Positions 4,614-11,702 of a stretch of DNA of 13,153 nucleotides are shown here, one piece after another. Both the position numbers and the translations under genes were made by a program. The stretch covers positions 1 to 13,153 of the forward strand of contig JAEYPG010000619.1 in the NCBI GenBank assembly GCA_023410975.1, written 5' to 3'. This DNA comes from Pseudomonadota bacterium. Lineage in GTDB: Bacteria; Pseudomonadota; Gammaproteobacteria; Burkholderiales; Burkholderiaceae_C. Every line of letters starts with the position of its first letter. The stretch's first letter is position 1. Below the pieces are notes generated by a model, which made no database searches, was not told the origin of the DNA, and worked only from the letters and a program-made list of their open reading frames with translations.

Positions 4614-7034
4614 GCCGCGCAGCCGCACACCCAGGCGCTGCTGCAGCCGCTGCAACAGCGCGGCGACGGCGGCGTCGATGCGCTCATCGGTGAGCGTGGC
4701 CTCCGGATCGAGCAGCTCCACCCGCACCGCCAGGCTGCGCTCGCCCGCCTCGATGCCGCCCACCGGCGCGGCGGGCTTGTAGAGATCGAACAGCTTGGCC
4801 GAGCGCACCAGGGCGCTGTCGTCGTCGAGGATGACGCTCATCAGCGCATCATGGCCGAGGTCTTCGCGGGCCACCAGCGCCACGTCGCGCACGGCCGACT
4901 GCTGGCGCGGAATGGGCTTGAACTCGGGCACCGGACGCTGCAGCAGCGCATCGAGCTCCAGCTCGAACAGCACCGGCGCCTGCGGCAGCTCGTAGGCCTG
5001 GCGCCAGCGGGGATGCAGCTCGCCGATCCAGCCGATGCTCACGCCGTCGAGTTCCACGCGCGCGCTGCGCCCGGGGTGCAGCGCCGGATGGGTGTCAGCC
5101 ACGAACTTCGGCTGCAACGGCGCCAGCAGCGCTTCCACGTCGCCCTTGACGTCGAAGAAGTCCACGCCGCGCTCGCGCTGGCCCCATTGCAGGTCGTGCT
5201 CGCTGCCGAAGGCCAGGCCTGCCAGGCGCCGCGGCTGGCGCACGCCGGCAACGCTGGTGTCGCTGTCGGTCACCGAGGCGTCGCGCCGGAACACGCGGCC
5301 GATCTCGAACACGCGCACGCGCGGCGCCTTGCGCGCCAGGTTGTAGCGCAGCACGTTCACCAGGCTGCCCAGCAGGCTGGAACGCATCACCGCCAGCGGT
5401 GCGGCGATGGGGTTGAGCACGCGGATCGGGTCGGCGTTGCCGGCCAGCTCCTGCTCCCAGCGTTCCTCGACGAAGCTGAAGTTGATCGTTTCCTGGTAGT
5501 CCAGGTGCGCCATCAGATGGCGCAGGGCATGCGTGCTGCGCTGGTTCTCAGGGCGCACATGGGCCGTGACCGGGGCGATCGGCGGCGTGTCGGGCAGGTT
5601 GTTGAAGCCGACGACGCGGATCACTTCCTCGATCAGGTCTTCCTCGATCTGCAGGTCGAAACGCCAGGTCGGCGGCGTAACGGTGAGCGTGCCCTCGCCT
5701 TCGCTGAACTCCAGGCCCAGGCGGCGGAACACCTCGGCGCACTGCGCCTGCGCGAGGGGCATGCCGATCACGCGCGCGGCGCGCGCCACGCGCAGCGTCA
5801 CGGGCTTGCGCTCGGGCAGCCGCGTGACCTGGTCGTCGATCGGGCCGGCCTGGCCGCCGCAGATGTTCAGGATCAACCGCGTCAGGTGCTCGATGTGCTC
5901 CACCGTCAGCGCCGGATCGACGCCGCGCTCGAAGCGGTGGCCCGCGTCGGTGCTGAAGTTGAAGCGGCGCGAGCGGCCCGCCACCGCCTGCGGCCACCAG
6001 AAGGCGGCCTCGACGTAGACGTTGCGCGTGTCGTCGGAGACGGCCGTGGCGTCGCCGCCCATGATGCCGGCCAGCGACTCCACCGCCTGCGCGTCGGCGA
6101 TCACGCCCACCTGCTCGTCGAGCTCGATGGTGTTGCCGTTGAGCAGCTTCAGCTGCTCGCCTTGGCGGCCCCAGCGCACGACCAGGTTGTCGTGGATCTT
6201 GTCGAGGTCGAAGATGTGACTGGGACGGCCGTACTCGAACATGACGTAGTTCGAGATATCCACCAGCGCGCTGACCGAGCGCTGGCCGCAGCGCGCCAGG
6301 CGCTCCACCATCCACGCCGGCGTCTGGGCCTTCGGGTTGATGCCACGGATGACACGGCCGGAGAAGCGGCCGCACAAGTCGGCGGCCTCGATGCGTACCG
6401 GCAGCCGCGCATCATGCGCCGCGGGCACAGGCTCGAAGCGCGGCGTCTGCAGCGGCGTGCCGGTGAGCGCGGAGACTTCGCGCGCGATGCCGTACACGCT
6501 CAGGCAGTGCGCCAGGTTGGGCGTGAGCTTGAGCGTGAACAGCGTGTCGTCGAGATTAAGCACCTCGCGCACGTCGGCGCCCACGGGGGCGTCGGCAGCC
6601 AGCTCCAGCAAGCCGCCATGCTCCTCGGACAGCTGCAGCTCGCGCGCCGAGCACAGCATGCCGTGGCTCTCCACGCCGCGCAGCTTGCCCAGCTTGATCT
6701 GGAAGGGCTTGCCGTCCTCGCCCGGGGGCAGCTCGGCGCCCACCAGCGCCAGCGGCACGCGGATGCCGGCACGGGCATTGGGCGCGCCGCAGACGATCTG
6801 CAGCGGACCGTCCTTGGAAAACTCGCCGGCGTTGACCTTGCACACGCGCAGGCGGTCGGCGTTGGGATGCTGCTCGGCTTCCAGGATCTCGCCCACCACG
6901 ATGCGGCTGAAGGCGGGAGCGGCCGGACGCAGCTCTTCCACCTCCAGGCCGGCCATGGTCAGGGTGTCGGCCAGCTCGGCGGTGCTCAGCGGCGGGTTGC
7001 AGAACGCGCGCAGCCAGGACTCGGGAAATTGCAT
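4611..7034 (-). CDS. pheT: Phenylalanyl-tRNA synthetase beta subunit
   Basis: An 807-residue protein of normal bacterial length. It starts MQFPESWLRAF. A tRNA-binding (OB-fold) domain lies at about residues 39-155 (VVGEILEAEQHPNADRLRVC, VCGAPNARAG, MLCSARELQLS). The B3/4 editing-type domain follows with YVMFEYGRPSHIFDLDKI, then a B5 domain around 400-480, a catalytic-like core with ETINFSFVEERW and the C-terminal FDX-ACB anticodon-binding domain ending RLQQRLGVRLRG. With PheS it forms the alpha2-beta2 cytoplasmic enzyme that charges tRNA-Phe, and the beta subunit edits mischarged Tyr. It starts 15 bp after the pheS stop and its stop adjoins the ihfA Shine-Dalgarno, so the three genes form one operon. 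A very long antisense open frame overlaps it but shows no protein features. Confidence 0.98.
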   Translation of the reverse strand: MQFPESWLRAFCNPPLSTAELADTLTMAGLEVEELRPAAPAFSRIVVGEILEAEQHPNADRLRVCKVNAGEFSKDGPLQIVCGAPNARAGIRVPLALVGAELPPGEDGKPFQIKLGKLRGVESHGMLCSARELQLSEEHGGLLELAADAPVGADVREVLNLDDTLFTLKLTPNLAHCLSVYGIAREVSALTGTPLQTPRFEPVPAAHDARLPVRIEAADLCGRFSGRVIRGINPKAQTPAWMVERLARCGQRSVSALVDISNYVMFEYGRPSHIFDLDKIHDNLVVRWGRQGEQLKLLNGNTIELDEQVGVIADAQAVESLAGIMGGDATAVSDDTRNVYVEAAFWWPQAVAGRSRRFNFSTDAGHRFERGVDPALTVEHIEHLTRLILNICGGQAGPIDDQVTRLPERKPVTLRVARAARVIGMPLAQAQCAEVFRRLGLEFSEGEGTLTVTPPTWRFDLQIEEDLIEEVIRVVGFNNLPDTPPIAPVTAHVRPENQRSTHALRHLMAHLDYQETINFSFVEERWEQELAGNADPIRVLNPIAAPLAVMRSSLLGSLVNVLRYNLARKAPRVRVFEIGRVFRRDASVTDSDTSVAGVRQPRRLAGLAFGSEHDLQWGQRERGVDFFDVKGDVEALLAPLQPKFVADTHPALHPGRSARVELDGVSIGWIGELHPRWRQAYELPQAPVLFELELDALLQRPVPEFKPIPRQQSAVRDVALVAREDLGHDALMSVILDDDSALVRSAKLFDLYKPAAPVGGIEAGERSLAVRVELLDPEATLTDERIDAAVAALLQRLQQRLGVRLRG

Positions 7035-7049
7035 GGTCGATCTCAGCCT

Positions 7050-8093
7050 TTACTTGAACTGCGAGAGGAAACGCAGGTCGCCGTCGAAGAACAGGCGCAG
7101 GTCATTGACGCCGTAGCGCAGCATGGTCAGCCGGTCCGGGCCCATGCCGAAGGCGAAGCCGATGTAGTCCTCCGGGTCGAGGCCGAAGTTGCGCACCACG
7201 TTCGGGTGCACCTGGCCCGAGCCCGCGACCTCCAGCCAGCGCCCCTTGAGCGGGCCGCTGCTGAAGGCAATGTCCACCTCGGCGGAGGGTTCGGTGAAGG
7301 GGAAAAAGGACGGGCGAAAGCGGATCTGCAAGTCGTCCGTCTCGAAGAAGTTGCGGAAGAAGTCGGCGAAGACCGCCTTCAGGTCCTTGAAGCTGACGTT
7401 GCGGCCGATCCACAGGCCCTCGCACTGGTGGAACATCGGCGAGTGCGTGGCGTCGCTGTCCACGCGGTAGGTGCGGCCCGGCGCGATGACACGGATCTCG
7501 GTCATTTCGCCGCCCTTGCCCGCATGCGCCTTGACATGCTGCACCGCGTGGCGCACCTGCATCGGGCTGGTGTGCGTGCGCAGCAGGTAGCCGCCGGCAG
7601 GGCCCTGGGCATCGACGTAAAAGGTGTCGTGCATCGAGCGCGCCGGGTGGTCGGCGGGCGTGTTCAGCGCAGTGAAGTTGAACCAGTCGTTCTCGATCTC
7701 GGGGCCGTCGGCCACGGCAAAGCCCATGGAACCGAAGATGGACTCGATGCGCTCCAGGGTGCGCGAGACAGGGTGCAGCCCGCCGCTACCGCGGCGGCGT
7801 CCGGGCAACGTCACGTCCAGCGCCTCGGCTTGCAGCTGGCGCTCCAGTTCCGCATCGGCCAGTGCTTGGCGGCGCGCGTTGAGGGCGGCTTCGACCTGCT
7901 GCTTCAGCGCGTTGATCTCGGCGCCGCGGGCCTTCTTCTGCTCGGGCGGCAGCGCGGCCAGGCCCTTCATCAATTCGGTGAGGCGGCCGGTCTTGCCGAG
8001 GTAGCGTGCCTTGGCGTTCTCCAGCTCGGCCGGCGTCGCGGCGGCTGCAAAGTCGGCGCGCGCAGACGACACCAGGGGATCGAGGTCGTTCAT
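7050..8093 (-). CDS. pheS: Phenylalanyl-tRNA synthetase alpha subunit
   Basis: A 347-residue class II synthetase subunit. The N-terminal coiled-coil arm (MNDLDPLVSSARADF to about residue 90, with ARYLGKTGRLTELMKGLAAL) contacts tRNA. The catalytic core has RTHTSPMQVR, SPMFHQCEGLWIGRNVSFKD, RFRPSFFPFTEPSAEVDI and the terminal GMGPDRLTMLRYGVNDLR, covering class II motifs 2 and 3. It activates phenylalanine and charges tRNA-Phe with PheT. I chose ATG 8093 because homology begins there. An in-frame GTG at 8129 would place the start codon inside the stem of an intrinsic terminator and is unlikely. The terminator just upstream suggests attenuation or incomplete termination after rplT. Confidence 0.97.
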   Translation of the reverse strand: MNDLDPLVSSARADFAAAATPAELENAKARYLGKTGRLTELMKGLAALPPEQKKARGAEINALKQQVEAALNARRQALADAELERQLQAEALDVTLPGRRRGSGGLHPVSRTLERIESIFGSMGFAVADGPEIENDWFNFTALNTPADHPARSMHDTFYVDAQGPAGGYLLRTHTSPMQVRHAVQHVKAHAGKGGEMTEIRVIAPGRTYRVDSDATHSPMFHQCEGLWIGRNVSFKDLKAVFADFFRNFFETDDLQIRFRPSFFPFTEPSAEVDIAFSSGPLKGRWLEVAGSGQVHPNVVRNFGLDPEDYIGFAFGMGPDRLTMLRYGVNDLRLFFDGDLRFLSQFK

Positions 8094-8113
8094 GGGATGC
8101 TGGACAGGGCGAT

Positions 8114-8143
8114 AAAAAAGGCCGGTCACCAGGTGCCGGCCTT
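8114..8143 (-). terminator. Intrinsic terminator/attenuator 20 nt upstream of pheS
   Basis: An 8-bp perfect stem (8118-8125 with 8136-8143, AAGGCCGG/CCGGCCTT) has a 10-nt loop and is followed on the minus strand by six T residues. It stands between rplT and pheS. It could end the infC-rpmI-rplT transcript or serve as a regulated attenuator of pheST-ihfA. Two further perfect hairpins lie just upstream in the same leader. Confidence 0.8.
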
Positions 8144-8155
8144 CAGAGAATGCGT

Positions 8156-8175
8156 CCGGTCCGTGACAGGACCGG
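8156..8175 (-). promoter_or_regulatory. Hairpin in rplT-pheS leader with alternative pairing to the terminator
   Basis: CCGGTCC and GGACCGG form a perfect 7-bp stem with a 6-nt loop. The 5' arm on the minus strand contains CCGGTC, which is also complementary to GACCGG in the 3' half of the pheS-proximal terminator, so it could form an antiterminator that excludes the terminator. CCGG is self-complementary, which makes the exact fold ambiguous. Confidence 0.5.
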
Positions 8176-8180
8176 GACAG

Positions 8181-8205
8181 CGCGCGGCGATCGGACCGCC
8201 GCGCG
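8181..8205 (-). promoter_or_regulatory. GC-rich hairpin after rplT
   Basis: CGCGCGGCG (8181-8189) and CGCCGCGCG (8197-8205) form a perfect 9-bp stem around a 7-nt loop, 28 nt after the rplT stop. No T-tract follows. It is the first of three successive hairpins in the rplT-pheS gap and may protect the rplT mRNA end or set up the folding of the downstream leader. Confidence 0.5.
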
Positions 8206-8232
8206 GGACGGTCAGGCCGCCACGGGCATGAC

Positions 8233-8589
8233 TCAGGCGAGCTGGGCCTTCACCTTCTCGACGATGCTGCCGAAAGCGGCCGGATCATTGACGGCCAGGT
8301 CGGCCAGGACCTTGCGGTCGATGTCGATCTGCGCCTTCTTCAGGCCGGCCATGAACTTGCTGTAAGTCACGCCGAGCGAACGGGAAGCCGCGTTGATACG
8401 GGCGATCCACAGCTGACGGAACACGCGCTTCTTGGCACGGCGGTCACGGTAGGCGTACTGGCCCGCCTTCATCACCGCCTGCTTGGCGATTCGGAAGACG
8501 TTCTTGCGGCGGCCGCGGAAGCCCTTGGCCAGGGCCAGGACCTTCTTGTGACGGGCGCGGGCGGTTACACCACGTTTGACGCGAGGCAT
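8233..8589 (-). CDS. rplT: 50S ribosomal protein L20
   Basis: A 118-residue protein matching L20 over its whole length: MPRVKRGVTARARHKKVLAL, AKGFRGRRKNVFRIAKQAVM, YRDRRAKKRVFRQLWIARIN and YSKFMAGLKKAQIDIDRKVL. The basic, extended N-terminal arm binds 23S rRNA early in 50S assembly. In other bacteria L20 also represses its own operon by binding the leader before rpmI. The start has a strong Shine-Dalgarno (AAAGGAG). It follows rpmI by 25 bp and belongs to the infC-rpmI-rplT operon. Confidence 0.99.
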   Translation of the reverse strand: MPRVKRGVTARARHKKVLALAKGFRGRRKNVFRIAKQAVMKAGQYAYRDRRAKKRVFRQLWIARINAASRSLGVTYSKFMAGLKKAQIDIDRKVLADLAVNDPAAFGSIVEKVKAQLA

Positions 8590-8614
8590 GATTCTACTCC
8601 TTTAACCTTGAAGC

Positions 8615-8818
8615 TCAGAGGCCAGCGAAGGGCAGCATCGCGGCGATGTGGCCCATGTTGGTCTCATGCACGTTGGCGGCGCCACGCAGCTGGCGCTTGT
8701 TCTTCGTGGTCTTCTTGGTGAGGATGTGGCGCTTGAACGCCTGACCGCGCTTCACGGTACCACCCGGACGAACGCGAAAACGCTTCTTCGCGCTGCTCTT
8801 GGTCTTCATCTTGGGCAT
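8615..8818 (-). CDS. rpmI: 50S ribosomal protein L35
   Basis: A 67-residue protein with the full L35 pattern: MPKMKTKSSAKKRFRVRPGG, VKRGQAFKRHILTKK and KRQLRGAANVHETNMGHIAA. It is a small basic protein of the 50S subunit. ATG 8818 is the right start because homology begins there and AAGGAG lies 7 nt upstream; the open frame extends to 8869, but that part contains the Shine-Dalgarno itself. It is followed by rplT on the same transcript. The structured 170-nt leader upstream is the expected place for feedback control by L20. Confidence 0.98.
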   Translation of the reverse strand: MPKMKTKSSAKKRFRVRPGGTVKRGQAFKRHILTKKTTKNKRQLRGAANVHETNMGHIAAMLPFAGL

Positions 8819-8988
8819 GACTGCTCCTTGTAAGTGACCCTTGCGGGCGACCGCGGAAAACTCATCCACGGTGCTTGTTGGCCCGCAACGGCTTCTGGTG
8901 TCACGACCGCCGCCAAAACGCCGGCAATCGGACCGTTGGCGCCGCCGGTGACCAGACCGATGGCGCCGAACCCTGCTTGTGCTGGTGC
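8819..8988 (-). promoter_or_regulatory. Structured infC-rpmI leader, candidate L20 feedback site
   Basis: This 170-nt gap has two long inverted repeats. TTGCGGGC (8841-8848) pairs perfectly with GCCCGCAA (8881-8888), enclosing a smaller ACCG/CGGT stem, and ends about 11 nt before the rpmI Shine-Dalgarno. GGCGCC at 8938-8943 and 8962-8967 enclose CGGT/ACCG. In E. coli and Bacillus, L20 binds a structured leader before rpmI and represses translation. The position and structure suggest the same here, but I did not match the known L20-binding fold. Confidence 0.45.
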
Positions 8989-9537
8989 TTACTTACGCCG
9001 CGGCGCCAGCACCATGATCATCTGGCGGCCTTCGAGCTTGGGCATGTGCTCGACCACCGCCACATCCGCGAGTTCATCGCGAATGCGCTCCAGCAACCGC
9101 ATGCCGATTTCCTGGTGCGTGATCTCGCGACCACGGAAACGCAGCGTGACCTTGCCCTTGTCGCCGTCTTCCGCGATGAAACGGCGCAGATTGCGCATCT
9201 TGATTGCGTAGTCGCCTTCGTCAGTACCGGGGCGGAACTTGACTTCCTTGACCTCAATGACCTTTTGCTTGGCCTTGGCCTCGGCTGCCTTCTTCTGCTC
9301 TTGGTACTTGAACTTGCCGTAGTCCATCAGCCGGCACACCGGGGGATCAGCCGTAGCAGCAATCTCCACCAGATCGACGTCGGCCTCACCGGCCATCCGC
9401 AACGCCTCCTGAATGCTCACGATGCCCAGCGGCTCGTTGTTGGGGCCGTTGAGACGCACCTGAGGCGCCATGATCTCCCGGTTCAGCCGGTGCTTACGCT
9501 CGGCATTCGGAGTGCGACGGTCGAAAAAAGTAGCGAT
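8989..9537 (-). CDS. infC: Translation initiation factor IF3, initiating at ATC
   Basis: IF3 of 182 residues if translation starts at ATC 9537. The conserved N-terminal tail reads (M)ATFFDRRTPNAERKHRLN, then REIMAPQVRLNGPNNEPLG, IVSIQEALRMAGEADVDLVE, VCRLMDYGKFKYQEQKK, the lysine-rich linker, and the C-terminal domain with KMRNLRRFIAEDGDKGKVTL, RFRGREITHQEIG and LEGRQMIMVLAPRRK. Between the in-frame TGA five codons upstream of that ATC and the ATG at 9471 there is no ATG, GTG or TTG, so the conserved tail can be made only from a rare start. GAGGTT 7 nt upstream of the ATC is a plausible Shine-Dalgarno. E. coli infC uses AUU, which lets IF3 repress its own translation by rejecting non-canonical starts. 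Starting at ATG 9471 would lose 22 conserved residues. Confidence 0.95.
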   Translation of the reverse strand: MATFFDRRTPNAERKHRLNREIMAPQVRLNGPNNEPLGIVSIQEALRMAGEADVDLVEIAATADPPVCRLMDYGKFKYQEQKKAAEAKAKQKVIEVKEVKFRPGTDEGDYAIKMRNLRRFIAEDGDKGKVTLRFRGREITHQEIGMRLLERIRDELADVAVVEHMPKLEGRQMIMVLAPRRK

Positions 9538-9602
9538 GGTTGGAACCTCTTGTCAGCCGAAGGCGGCGGCCATGGATCGGTCAGAACGCGAAACGGGGCC
9601 GC

Positions 9603-11522
9603 TCAGCCCTTGTTGGCGATGGCCTCGGCGATCTTTTGGCTGAAGTCGGTCGAGCTCATCACCCCAAGGTCCTGGTTGCCCCGGGCGCGCACCGCAACGG
9701 CCCCGTTTGCCTTCTCCTTATCGCCCACGACAAGGATGAACGGAACCTTTTGCAAAGAATGCTCGCGTATTTTATACGTGATCTTCTCATTGCGCAAATC
9801 GGCCTGCGCCCTAACTCCTTGTTTTTGCAGCGCTTTCACCACTTCCTGCGCGTAGTCTGCCTGCGCGTCCGTAATGCAGGCCACCACGACCTGTGCCGGA
9901 GACAGCCAAACCGGCAGCGCACCGGCGTGCTGCTCAATGAGAATGCCGATGAAACGCTCCAGGCTGCCGACGATGGCGCGGTGCAGCATCACCGGCGTGC
10001 GACGCTCGCCGGACTCGGCCACGTACTCCGCGCCCAGGCGCTGCGCCATCGAGAAGTCCACCTGCATCGTGCCGCACTGCCACTGCCGGCCCAGCGCGTC
10101 CTTGAGCGTGTACTCGATCTTCGGACCATAGAACGCGCCGTCGCCAGGAGCGATAACGTGATCGCAGCCTGAGCGCTTGAGGCTCTCGATCAGCGCCTGC
10201 TCGGCCTTGTCCCAGATCTCGTCAGAGCCGATGCGTGCATCCGGCCGCGTGGCAACCTTGTACAGGATCTCCGTGAAGCCGAAGTCCTTGTAGACCTTCT
10301 GCAGCAGCGCCGTGTAGGCCACGCACTCGTCCAGGATCATGTCCTCGGTGCAGAAGATGTGGCCGTCGTCCTGCGTGAAGCCGCGCACGCGCATGATCCC
10401 GTGCAGGCCGCCACTGGGCTCGTTGCGGTGGCACTGGCCAAACTCGCCGTAGCGCAGCGGCAGGTCGCGGTAGCTCTTGATGCCTTGTTTGAAGATCAGG
10501 ATGTGCCCCGGACAGTTCATCGGCTTGAGCGCGTAGTCACGCTTCTCCGACTCCGTCGTGAACATGTTGTCGCGGTACTTGTCCCAGTGGCCCGTGGCCT
10601 CCCACAGCGAACGGTCGATGATCTGCGGACCCTTGACCTCCAGGTAACCGTTGTCGCGGTAGACACGGCGCATGTACTGCTCCACCTCCTGCCACACCGT
10701 CCAACCCTTGGGATGCCAGAACACCACGCCCGGCGCGTGGTCGTCGATGTGGAACAAGTCCAACTCGCGGCCGAGCTTGCGGTGGTCGCGCTTCTCAGCC
10801 TCCTCCAGCCGGTGCAGGTACTGCTGCAGGTCGTCCTTCGTGGCCCAGGCCGTGCCGTAGATGCGCTGCAACATCTCGTTGCGGTGATCGCCGCGCCAAT
10901 ACGCGCCGGCCACCTTCATCAGCTTGAAGTGCTTGAGCTTGCCCGTGGACGGCACGTGAGGGCCGCGGCACAGGTCCTCGAAGCCGCCCTCGCTGTACAG
11001 CGACACGTCCTCGCCCTGCGGAATGCTGCTGATGATCTCGGCCTTGTAGTCCTCGCCCAGCCCCTTGAAATAGGCCACGGCCTCGTCACGCGGCAGCACA
11101 CGGCGCGTGACCTTCTCGTCCTTCTTGGCCAACTCGGCCATGCGCTTCTCGATCGCCTGCAGATCGTCAGGCGTGAACGGGCGCTTGTACGAGAAGTCGT
11201 AATAGAAGCCGTTTTCAATGACCGGCCCGATGGTGACCTGCGCCTCCGGGAACAGTTGCTTCACCGCGTAGGCCAGCAGGTGCGCCGTGGAGTGGCGGAT
11301 GAGCTCCAGCCCTTCCTCGTCCTTGTCGGTGACGATGGCCAGCGGCGTGTCCTGCTCGATGCGGTGGCTCAGGTCCACCAGCTTGGCCTCCTTGCCGTGG
11401 CCGATGCGCCCGGCCAGCGCCGCCTTGGCCAGGCCGGGGCCGATGGAGGCGGCCACTTCGGCGATGGTGACGGGTGCGGGGAACTCGCGGCGCGAACCGT
11501 CGGGCAGCTGGATGGCGATCAT
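9603..11522 (-). CDS. thrS: Threonyl-tRNA synthetase
   Basis: A 639-residue class II synthetase of normal length. The TGS domain covers about residues 1-62. The N2 editing domain has HSTAH (His77, His81) with Cys185 and His189 in CRGPHVPS, the set used to remove Ser-tRNA-Thr. The catalytic core has MNCPGH (Cys337), HRNEPSGGLHGIMRVRGFTQ and DDGH (His388), and VMLHRAIVGSLERF (His514); Cys337, His388 and His514 are the zinc ligands that select threonine. The C-terminal anticodon-binding domain starts near residue 536 (LPVWLSPAQVVVACI). ATG 11522 has GGAG about 9 nt upstream. A terminator hairpin ends 18 nt upstream of the start and is preceded by a Thr-codon-rich short frame, so expression is probably attenuated by threonine supply. 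infC follows after 65 bp. Confidence 0.98.
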   Translation of the reverse strand: MIAIQLPDGSRREFPAPVTIAEVAASIGPGLAKAALAGRIGHGKEAKLVDLSHRIEQDTPLAIVTDKDEEGLELIRHSTAHLLAYAVKQLFPEAQVTIGPVIENGFYYDFSYKRPFTPDDLQAIEKRMAELAKKDEKVTRRVLPRDEAVAYFKGLGEDYKAEIISSIPQGEDVSLYSEGGFEDLCRGPHVPSTGKLKHFKLMKVAGAYWRGDHRNEMLQRIYGTAWATKDDLQQYLHRLEEAEKRDHRKLGRELDLFHIDDHAPGVVFWHPKGWTVWQEVEQYMRRVYRDNGYLEVKGPQIIDRSLWEATGHWDKYRDNMFTTESEKRDYALKPMNCPGHILIFKQGIKSYRDLPLRYGEFGQCHRNEPSGGLHGIMRVRGFTQDDGHIFCTEDMILDECVAYTALLQKVYKDFGFTEILYKVATRPDARIGSDEIWDKAEQALIESLKRSGCDHVIAPGDGAFYGPKIEYTLKDALGRQWQCGTMQVDFSMAQRLGAEYVAESGERRTPVMLHRAIVGSLERFIGILIEQHAGALPVWLSPAQVVVACITDAQADYAQEVVKALQKQGVRAQADLRNEKITYKIREHSLQKVPFILVVGDKEKANGAVAVRARGNQDLGVMSSTDFSQKIAEAIANKG

Positions 11523-11540
11523 CAGGGAACTCCGGAAATG

Positions 11541-11566
11541 AAAAAGCGCGGTGGGAAACCGCGCTT
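11541..11566 (-). terminator. Intrinsic terminator in thrS leader (attenuator)
   Basis: A perfect 8-bp stem (11544-11551 with 11559-11566; AAGCGCGG/CCGCGCTT) with a 7-nt loop is followed on the minus strand by five T residues. It lies between the candidate leader peptide and thrS, 18 nt before the start codon. The gene upstream ended about 160 bp earlier, so this is not its normal terminator; the position fits an attenuator. Confidence 0.8.
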
Positions 11567-11592
11567 CAGGAACGAAAAGGCAAAGGAATGGC

Positions 11593-11598
11593 GCGCGG
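11593..11598 (-). promoter_or_regulatory. Antiterminator segment of the thrS leader
   Basis: The minus strand reads CCGCGC here, 7-12 nt after the leader-peptide stop codon. It repeats the 3' arm of the terminator and can pair with GCGCGG in the terminator's 5' arm (11559-11564), preventing the terminator from forming. A ribosome at the TAG stop would cover it; a ribosome stalled on Thr codons further back would leave it free. Confidence 0.55.
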
Positions 11599-11604
11599 CA
11601 GCGA

Positions 11605-11643
11605 CTACGAAACCTCAGTGAAGGTCGAAGTTCGCGGTGTCAT
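11605..11643 (-). CDS. Candidate threonine leader peptide for thrS
   Basis: This short frame encodes MTPRTSTFTEVS and stops at TAG. Four of its 12 codons are Thr (ACA, ACT, ACC, ACT), spread so that scarce charged tRNA-Thr would slow a ribosome through most of it. It lies about 80 nt upstream of thrS. The stop is followed at once by a segment that can act as antiterminator and then by an intrinsic terminator, the order seen in ribosome-mediated attenuators of amino-acid genes. AAAGG lies about 10 nt upstream of its ATG, a usable but loosely spaced Shine-Dalgarno. The sequence facts are direct; that the frame is translated and regulates thrS is inference. I know of no standard name for such a peptide. 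The control of E. coli thrS that I know is translational operator binding, a different mechanism. Confidence 0.6.
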   Translation of the reverse strand: MTPRTSTFTEVS

Positions 11644-11685
11644 AACCAAGATGCCTTTCTCGCTCTTGCTGGATTCGGGGAAGGT

Positions 11686-11702
11686 CCTGATTCTAAATCA
11701 GG
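11686..11702. promoter_or_regulatory. 17-bp palindrome over the putative thrS -10 region
   Basis: CCTGATT and AATCAGG form a perfect 7-bp inverted repeat around a 3-nt centre. On the minus strand the centre lies in TAGAAT (11695-11690), a good -10 match. A possible -35 (TTGAAC, 11721-11716) is 20 nt upstream, longer than ideal. The palindrome could be an operator for a dimeric regulator or simply an RNA hairpin. The promoter assignment is tentative, but a start near 11683 would give a leader of about 160 nt that includes the Thr-rich peptide. Confidence 0.4.

Noticed and set aside
8094..8129. An N-terminal extension of pheS from GTG 8129.
   Set aside because: The extension is encoded by the terminator hairpin and its T-tract, is not conserved PheS sequence and lacks a ribosome site.
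3951..8231. A 1426-codon open frame on the plus strand opposite ihfA, pheT and pheS.
   Set aside because: It is antisense to firmly identified genes. Its translation is a Leu/Ala/Arg/His/Gln-rich string without domains, as expected from the codon bias of GC-rich genes read on the opposite strand.
8094..8232. A phenylalanine leader peptide for pheST, as in the E. coli pheM arrangement.
   Set aside because: I translated the gap on the minus strand and found no short frame rich in Phe codons; the only ATG frame encodes MPVAA.
8819..8988. After the infC stop codon the same frame stays open for about 55 codons (for example GLVTGGANGPIAGVLAAVV), suggesting readthrough or a C-terminal extension of IF3.
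   Set aside because: IF3 is complete at its normal end (LAPRRK), the sequence has no recognisable homology, and an open run of this length is not rare at this GC content. The structured leader explains the region better.
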